Shown here: in pieces, positions 22,812 through 27,010 of the stretch | How the letters are laid out: each line of letters starts with the position of its first letter | Numbering within the stretch: position 1 is the stretch's first letter | Assembly: GCA_910587005.1 (NCBI GenBank) | Contig: CAJULB010000001.1 | Coordinates: 409,269-436,278 of the forward strand | Source: an uncultured Christensenellaceae bacterium | Lineage (GTDB): Bacteria; Bacillota; Clostridia; Christensenellales; Borkfalkiaceae | Length of the DNA: 27,010 bases | Direction: 5' to 3' | Notes under the pieces: generated by a model | What the model was told of the DNA's origin: nothing | Seen by the model: the letters and a program-made list of their open reading frames with translations, nothing else | Database searches by the model: none | Program-made: the position numbers and the translations under genes

Positions 22812-23015
22812 TTAATCTTCCAAACCCAACAGAAAATCTGCCGAAACTTCAAAATACTTGCAAATTTTTTTCAAAGTTTCATACGGCGGTTCACCCATAT
22901 CATTTTCCCAATTAGAAATTGTCGTATTGCGAAGATGCAAATATTCAGCCAAATTTTTTTGTGTTATACCCTTAGCTTCACGCACTTCTTTCAATCTGCA
23001 ACCAAAAGTTTTCAT
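22812..23015 (-). CDS. XRE-family repressor, 67 residues
   Basis: A minimal Cro/C1-type regulator made of one helix-turn-helix domain: RLKEVREAKGITQKNLAEYL (7-26), LRNTTISNWENDMGEPPYET (27-46) and LKKICKYFEVSADFLLGLED to the end. It is divergent from the DUF6809-like gene; the shared 94-bp gap holds three related TATGGA-type sites, the middle one within that gene's promoter, so it very probably represses its neighbour and perhaps itself. No ribosome site is visible; a TAAAAT lies six bases before the ATG. Confidence 0.92.
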   Translation of the reverse strand: MKTFGCRLKEVREAKGITQKNLAEYLHLRNTTISNWENDMGEPPYETLKKICKYFEVSADFLLGLED

Positions 23016-23025
23016 AACTTTATTT

Positions 23026-23096
23026 TACATAAAATATGGAATTAATGCTTGACATTCCATATATTATGGATTATAATAAAGTACATAAAATATGGA
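23026..23096 (+). promoter_or_regulatory. Divergent promoter and operator array of the XRE/DUF6809 pair
   Basis: Plus-strand promoter TTGACA (23049-23054), 17 bases, TATAAT (23072-23077), all consensus. The spacer holds the inverted repeat TCCATA-TAT-TATGGA (23056-23070). Two identical 15-mers TACATAAAATATGGA (23026-23040 and 23082-23096) flank it, one next to the XRE start and one at the transcription start of the other gene. TATGGA half-sites therefore occur at 23035, 23065 and 23091. Confidence 0.88.
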
Positions 23097-23109
23097 GTTA
23101 GTACAAAAA

Positions 23110-23379
23110 ATGAACAAATCGATTATTGAAAGCATATACAATGCGGACGAATTATTTTACGAACAAAATATCAATACGCAAGAATTTTTTCAGGCTAAAA
23201 AAGAGTTTTGCGAAAGTTACGAAAAGCTTTTGTCGCTTTTAAAGGGTAAACAAAAGGAATTGCTTGACGACGTTTTTTGTCTGCACGAAAATATGCAGAC
23301 CGCGGGCTACGTTAAAAAATTCAAAGACGGGTTTATTTTAGGCTTTAAGCTTGCCGAGGAAATTTTTAACGGAAATTAA
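23110..23379 (+). CDS. DUF6809-like small helical protein
   Basis: 89 residues from the ATG at 23110, which has GGAG 12 bases upstream; an in-frame ATG at 23092 lies almost at the predicted transcription start and inside the operator repeat, so I prefer the later one. The protein is helical and acidic: KSIIESIYNADELFYEQNI, LLSLLKGKQKELLDDVF and the C-terminal FKDGFILGFKLAEEIF. The last motif and the overall plan recall the DUF6809 family, small proteins of unknown function in clostridial genomes, often near mobile elements. It is paired with the XRE repressor. Confidence 0.8.
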   Translation: MNKSIIESIYNADELFYEQNINTQEFFQAKKEFCESYEKLLSLLKGKQKELLDDVFCLHENMQTAGYVKKFKDGFILGFKLAEEIFNGN

Positions 23380-23387
23380 AAATTTTA

Positions 23388-23415
23388 CGGCAGCGCGCAA
23401 TTTTGCGCGCTGCCG
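23388..23415. terminator. Terminator between the DUF6809-like gene and hpt
   Basis: Inverted repeat CGGCAGCGCGCAA with its complement, the loop opening over AATTTT. On the minus strand it continues into GTAAAATTTTTAA, so it fits hpt best; it also closes the convergent plus-strand gene. Confidence 0.82.
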
Positions 23416-23429
23416 CTTAAACTATATTA

Positions 23430-23975
23430 CTACTTCTCGTAAACGCTTCTCTTTAAAATCCCTATATAGGGCAAATTTCTATACTGCTCGTCATAGTCAA
23501 GTCCGTAACCTATTACAAACTCGTTTTCTATATCAAAGCAGTTGTAATCGGGCGCAATGTCGTGCTCGCGCCGTTCAAGCTTGTTTAAAAGTGTGACAAT
23601 CGTGACCGACGCCGCACCGCGTTCCAAAAGCAAAGCCTTTAAATTTGCAAGCGTAAAACCGCTGTCTATAATGTCCTCTACGATTATTACGTCGCGACCG
23701 TTCACATCGCGGTCCAAATCTTTTTTGATTTTAAGCTTGCCCGAAGAAACCGCACCCGAACCGTAGGACGAAACCGCCATAAAATCAAGCTCGACAGGCA
23801 TAGAAAGATGACGGATAAAGTCTGAATAAAAGATTATACTGCCCTTTAAAATTCCCACTACAAGCGGGCGCTTGCCCTTGAAAACCTTGTCGACTTCGTG
23901 CGCGATTTCCTTCACGCGCGAGCGCAACTGGTCTTCTGAAAGCATAATTCTTTCGCAATCGGGGTGCATTGTCAT
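23430..23975 (-). CDS. hpt: Hypoxanthine phosphoribosyltransferase
   Basis: 181 residues. It salvages hypoxanthine or guanine to IMP or GMP with PRPP. Seen: VVGILKGSIIFYSDFIRHL, MAVSSYGSGAVSSGKLKI, the PRPP-binding motif VIIVEDIIDSGFTL (96-109) and IGYGLDYDEQYRNLPYIG near the end, all typical. AGGAG lies nine bases before the ATG. It lies 71 bases behind tilS, the order known from Bacillus; the ftsH gene that usually follows is absent here and a terminator stands instead. Confidence 0.95.
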   Translation of the reverse strand: MTMHPDCERIMLSEDQLRSRVKEIAHEVDKVFKGKRPLVVGILKGSIIFYSDFIRHLSMPVELDFMAVSSYGSGAVSSGKLKIKKDLDRDVNGRDVIIVEDIIDSGFTLANLKALLLERGAASVTIVTLLNKLERREHDIAPDYNCFDIENEFVIGYGLDYDEQYRNLPYIGILKRSVYEK

Positions 23976-24046
23976 AACGTTTTTCTCCTTTGTTTTTGAG
24001 TTAATATATTTATTTTAATTTTTGACTGAAAATGTAAGTTAAAGCT

Positions 24047-25447
24047 TTACAAACGCGCGTAATCGGCACATATTACGGCGCTTACGGCTTCCGTTTCAGC
24101 CGTAATTTTAACCTTGTCGGAAATTTCCACTCCGCAGATTATAAGTATATCACTATCCGACGCAACCAGCGGAATTTGTCCGCGGAAGCGTACGGGAATT
24201 TTTTTGTCCGTGAAATAATCGCCTAAATTTTTCGTACCGCCGCCGAATTTGGTGAATTTATCGCCGGCCTGCATAAACCGCACGACAGCGTTTGCGGGAA
24301 TTTTATCCGCGTCAAACTTCAAAGCCTTTATTTTATCTTTTTCAAGGTTTGTCGGGCAGTTGTTCCGCAGATATTCGGCGGTGTTTTGCAAGTCCGCGCC
24401 ATTACAAACCTTTATATACTGCCCGAAGTAATCTTTCCGTCCGCAAAGCGTATAATCAGTAAATGCAACGGCGTTACACTGCTTTAAATCAAGCATATCC
24501 CTACGGCAAATTGAAATTTTGCCCCTTTCGGAGTAGGCAATAAAGCTTAAAAATTCAAACTTTTTGCCCGCGCCCGCAGTCTGCAAATCGTAAAGTCTTT
24601 CCAAATGCCCGTAAGTGTAGTCCTTTATATCCTCTTTCAACAGCTTTAACACCGTTACCGCCGCCCTTGTGAATATCGGCTTTTCCCTGCAAAAACAGAT
24701 TTCACCCCCCCATATGGTTAAGTTAATCATATTTCTCGCGCAAATAATATCGTTAAAATACTTTTCGTCCTCGTCGGCGAGCCGTGAAAAGCGGTAAATT
24801 GATTTCACAGCCGAAGGAACCGCCTTTTCAAGCTGCGGAATAACGTTATGTCTTATATAGTTGCGGGTGTAATCGTTACCGCCGTTTGTTTCGTCCTCAA
24901 CGTACGGTATATTGTTTTGTTTTATATAGTCGTCGATTTGCGCGCGGGTGCACTCCGCCAAAGGTCGGATAATTTCAAAGCTTTCACCCGATTTTATAAA
25001 ATGTTTGCAGTCGCAAATTCCGCGCAAGCCCGCAAGCCCGCTTCCCCTTGCCAGATTGAAAAGCACCGTTTCCGCGTTGTCGTTCATATGGTGCGCGGTT
25101 GCAACGGCGTCCGCCTTGAATTTTGTAATCGCCTTAAAATAGCAGTTAATCCGCCAATCGCGCGCGTACGTTTCAACGCTTAAACCGTTTTTTTGCGCTG
25201 ATTTCACGCAGTCGGTTTTGTAGAAGTCGAGGGGTATTCCCCACTCGCCGCAAATATCTTTTACGAACGCGCTGTCGCTTGCCGAAACCCCGCCGCGGAT
25301 ACCGTGGTCGCAGTTCACCGCGCAAAGCGCTATTTTGAACGGCTCGGCGTGCGCGTGCAGATAATACAGCAGAGCCATGGAATCCCTCCCGCCCGAAACG
25401 GCAACGCATATTTTTTTACCGCGGTATTTTTCAAGGTTTACGTTCAT
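24047..25447 (-). CDS. tilS: tRNA(Ile)-lysidine synthetase TilS
   Basis: 466 residues from the ATG at 25447. It attaches lysine to C34 of tRNA-Ile(CAU) so that it reads AUA. Seen: the PP-loop CVAVSGGRDSMALL (14-27, SGGRDS), NCDHGIRGG, VATAHHMNDNAETVLFNLARGSGLAGLRG and RPLAECTRAQIDDYI, then a linker and a C-terminal domain with RFMQAGDKFTKFGGGTKNLGDYF. The frame extends 13 codons further up, but the PP-loop spacing and the promoter favour this ATG. No ribosome site is visible; the -10 box ends seven bases from the ATG, so the transcript may be leaderless. Confidence 0.95.
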   Translation of the reverse strand: MNVNLEKYRGKKICVAVSGGRDSMALLYYLHAHAEPFKIALCAVNCDHGIRGGVSASDSAFVKDICGEWGIPLDFYKTDCVKSAQKNGLSVETYARDWRINCYFKAITKFKADAVATAHHMNDNAETVLFNLARGSGLAGLRGICDCKHFIKSGESFEIIRPLAECTRAQIDDYIKQNNIPYVEDETNGGNDYTRNYIRHNVIPQLEKAVPSAVKSIYRFSRLADEDEKYFNDIICARNMINLTIWGGEICFCREKPIFTRAAVTVLKLLKEDIKDYTYGHLERLYDLQTAGAGKKFEFLSFIAYSERGKISICRRDMLDLKQCNAVAFTDYTLCGRKDYFGQYIKVCNGADLQNTAEYLRNNCPTNLEKDKIKALKFDADKIPANAVVRFMQAGDKFTKFGGGTKNLGDYFTDKKIPVRFRGQIPLVASDSDILIICGVEISDKVKITAETEAVSAVICADYARL

Positions 25448-25454
25448 ATTGAAA

Positions 25455-25483
25455 ATTATAGCACAATAAAAAAGCGCTTGCAA
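25455..25483 (-). promoter_or_regulatory. Promoter of tilS-hpt, TTGCAA-17-TATAAT
   Basis: On the minus strand TTGCAA (25483-25478), 17 bases, TATAAT (25460-25455), then seven bases to the tilS ATG. Confidence 0.78.
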
Positions 25484-25522
25484 CAAATAAAATAAAAATA
25501 TTTATAAAGACCGAAAAAACGG

Positions 25523-25551
25523 TTGACAAATATTTTTTAATTTAATATTAT
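25523..25551 (+). promoter_or_regulatory. Promoter of the tRNA cluster, TTGACA-17-TATTAT
   Basis: TTGACA (25523-25528), a 17-base AT-rich spacer and TATTAT (25546-25551), about 27 bases before the first tRNA. It is divergent from the tilS promoter 40 bases away. Confidence 0.85.
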
Positions 25552-25578
25552 TATATAGCCTTGTTTAAAGGCTTACAT

Positions 25579-25656
<78 letters not shown>

Positions 25657-25712
25657 AATTTTTGAAATGCACAGATACGCGCCGGAAGATGTATATATGC
25701 GTTTCAGCTTAT

Positions 25713-25790
25713 GGCGACGTAGCTTAGTTGGTCTATAGCGGCCGGTTCATACCCGGCAGGTCGGCGGTTCGAATCCACCCGTCGCTACCA
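25713..25790 (+). tRNA. Elongator tRNA-Met (CAT)
   Basis: Acceptor GGCGACG pairs with CGTCGCT (G1-U72 wobble), discriminator A and encoded CCA. The anticodon loop TTCATAC is the elongator-Met form; tRNA-Ile(CAU) normally has CTCATAA. Confidence 0.92.
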
Positions 25791-25842
25791 TAATAAATTA
25801 CGCGTAAGCGTTTTACATACAAAGCTTTTTAAAGCTTATTAA

Positions 25843-25917
25843 GGCCCGTTGGTCAAGCGGTTAAGACATCACCCTTTCACGGTGGTAACATGGGTTCGAT
25901 TCCCGTACGGGTCACCA
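25843..25917 (+). tRNA. tRNA-Glu (TTC)
   Basis: Acceptor GGCCCGT pairs with ACGGGTC, the anticodon loop CTTTCAC carries TTC, and CCA is encoded. The 3' part (25869-25917) is overlapped antisense by the recombinase reading frame. Confidence 0.95.
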
Positions 25918-27010
25918 AATGCGAATAAATCCGAACACCCCTGTTCGGGTTTATTTTTTTGTTCGTTTATAAATTCGCCAAGTTCGGAATTCTCTATATC
26001 TTCAAACGTAATCTTTTCTTCGCCGTCTTTGTAGTTGCAAGTGATAATAGCGTAATCGTCAAAAAGATAGATTGCGTTTACAAATCCGTCGATTAAAGTT
26101 TGCTTCCCTTTTTGCGTGGACAAATCCAACTTTCTGAATTTAGTCAAGCCGAAGTGTATCTGTTCTCTCGTAAGGACAGGTCTTTTTATTTGCTCTTGCG
26201 CTATTTCAATCTCTAATTCTTTCTTGCGGTTTTCCAAGTCGGAAAGCCGTTTTTTCGTGCTATCGAGAACAATGCCTTGCTGTATTGCGTTGAGCATATT
26301 TTCGATACCGCTTTCCACATCGGCTAATTGCTGTTGAAGTGCAGGTAAAATCGTACTGCTTTGCATTTGCAAATCATAGAGTTTGTACGACAACTGTTCC
26401 ATTAAATCGTCGTCCATAATCTTCACCATTACAGCTTTAATTACAGCGTTTTCGATTTTATCTTTGTTTACGGCTTTCTTGTCGCAAGTGTGCGTTTTCT
26501 TTGCGTTAGCGCATTTATAATAATGATAGATCGTGCCTTTCTTTCCCGTACCGCTGTCGCCGATCATCATAGCCTTGCATTTGCCGCAAAATAAGTGAGT
26601 AGTTAAAAGATACTCATCTTCGGCTTTATGAATAGCGGGCGCACGAGTATTGACTTCTATGCGCTTTTGTACTTTCTCGAACAAGTCTTTGTCTATAATT
26701 GCAGGAATAGCCCCTTCGATAACAATATCTTTGAATCGGTATTCGCCTATGTATTTGCGGTTGGAAAGCATACGGCGCACGTTGTTATATCCAAGCGGTT
26801 TTGTGTACGGCTTCTTGCCAGGCTTCTTTTTCATACGCACGGTCAATCCCACACCGCGAGCGTTCATATCGGCAATAATCGTTTTAATCATTTCACCGTC
26901 GGCAAATCTTTGAAATATCTCACGCACAAACGGAGCTTTGCTTTCATCTATCTGTAAATGCTGTTCGTCATCAAGATAATATCCGAGCGGAGTGATACCG
27001 CCATTTGACA
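25869..27010 (-). CDS. Large serine recombinase, C-terminal part (5' end off window)
   Basis: The frame is open from the right window edge to a TGA inside tRNA-Glu, 380 visible codons counting the stop. Seen: the Recombinase domain (GGITPLGYYLDDEQHLQIDE, then FVREIFQRFADGEMIKTIIA, and NNVRRMLSNRKYIGEYRF), a zinc ribbon (CGKCKAMM ... YYKCANAKKTHTC), a coiled-coil segment (about 25% of the visible length) and LTKFRKLDLSTQKGKQTLIDGFVNAIYLF, all typical of large serine integrases. The N-terminal resolvase domain with the catalytic serine must lie outside the window. The last residues, GDPYGNRTHVTTVKG, are only the antisense of tRNA-Glu, and the stretch before them is the antisense of the tRNA terminator, so the protein end seems shaped by the insertion site. 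It marks the edge of an integrated element extending to the right. Confidence 0.9.
   Translation of the reverse strand, partial: SNGGITPLGYYLDDEQHLQIDESKAPFVREIFQRFADGEMIKTIIADMNARGVGLTVRMKKKPGKKPYTKPLGYNNVRRMLSNRKYIGEYRFKDIVIEGAIPAIIDKDLFEKVQKRIEVNTRAPAIHKAEDEYLLTTHLFCGKCKAMMIGDSGTGKKGTIYHYYKCANAKKTHTCDKKAVNKDKIENAVIKAVMVKIMDDDLMEQLSYKLYDLQMQSSTILPALQQQLADVESGIENMLNAIQQGIVLDSTKKRLSDLENRKKELEIEIAQEQIKRPVLTREQIHFGLTKFRKLDLSTQKGKQTLIDGFVNAIYLFDDYAIITCNYKDGEEKITFEDIENSELGEFINEQKNKPEQGCSDLFAFGDPYGNRTHVTTVKG
25924..25960 (+). terminator. Terminator of the tRNA cluster
   Basis: Stem AATAAATCCGAACA with TGTTCGGGTTTATT (one G-T pair), loop CCCC, followed by seven T. It lies seven bases after tRNA-Glu, within the recombinase frame on the other strand. 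Confidence 0.9.

Noticed and set aside
25713..25790. The second CAT tRNA as tRNA-Ile(CAU), the TilS substrate, close to tilS
   Set aside because: Its anticodon loop TTCATAC and acceptor fit elongator tRNA-Met; tRNA-Ile(CAU) usually has CTCATAA.

Overview
The window looks like the chromosome of an anaerobic, probably spore-forming member of the Clostridia. The grounds are a group-B-like [FeFe] hydrogenase, a YlbJ-type sporulation membrane protein, a PdaB-like polysaccharide deacetylase, Firmicutes gene orders (prmA-rsmE-mtaB, tilS-hpt) and vegetative promoters close to TTGACA-17-TATAAT. I cannot name a genus; an uncultured gut lineage is a guess. Almost all genes lie on the minus strand.

Layout, left to right. 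1-4036: operon prmA-rsmE-mtaB-prsW, read leftwards, ending in a PrsW-like membrane protease whose acidic repeat tail runs off the window. 4419-6823: two-gene redox operon, an [FeFe] hydrogenase followed by a thioredoxin-reductase-like flavoprotein without a recognisable NADPH site. 7086-7704: a 55-residue orphan protein with a consensus promoter, divergent from a small XRE regulator. 7774-10173: lgt and a MATE transporter, each with its own promoter. 10347-11879: PdaB-like deacetylase, then a tandem OB-fold SSB. 12217-14326: patatin-like lipase and rarA. 14361-15326: ylbJ on the plus strand, its stop codon overlapping that of pheA. 15323-20350: a tightly packed seven-gene operon alr, 5-formyl-THF cyclo-ligase, small membrane protein, rsmD, coaD, aroF-type DAHP synthase, pheA. 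20525-22454: orphan Wzz-like membrane protein and bioY. 22812-23379: XRE repressor divergent from a DUF6809-like small protein, with an operator array between them. 23430-25447: tilS-hpt. 25579-25917: tRNA-fMet, tRNA-Met and tRNA-Glu. 25869-27010: the 3' part of a large serine recombinase from a mobile element that abuts tRNA-Glu and extends beyond the window.

Intergenic DNA is rich in a REP-like palindromic family (GTCATTTCGAG...CTCGAAATGAC), with four full copies and two ladders of half-units at about 25-bp steps. Most operons end in strong GC hairpins. Several genes (prmA, the MATE gene, tilS, the 22.8-kb XRE gene) have a -10 box only 6-10 nt from the start codon and no clear Shine-Dalgarno, which suggests leaderless transcripts; four promoters share the unusual -35 box TTGCAA.

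The most promising unit is the hydrogenase/flavin-reductase pair, which could link H2 or ferredoxin electrons to thiol redox. The most instructive regulatory site is the operator palindrome placed exactly between the -35 and -10 boxes at 23.05 kb.
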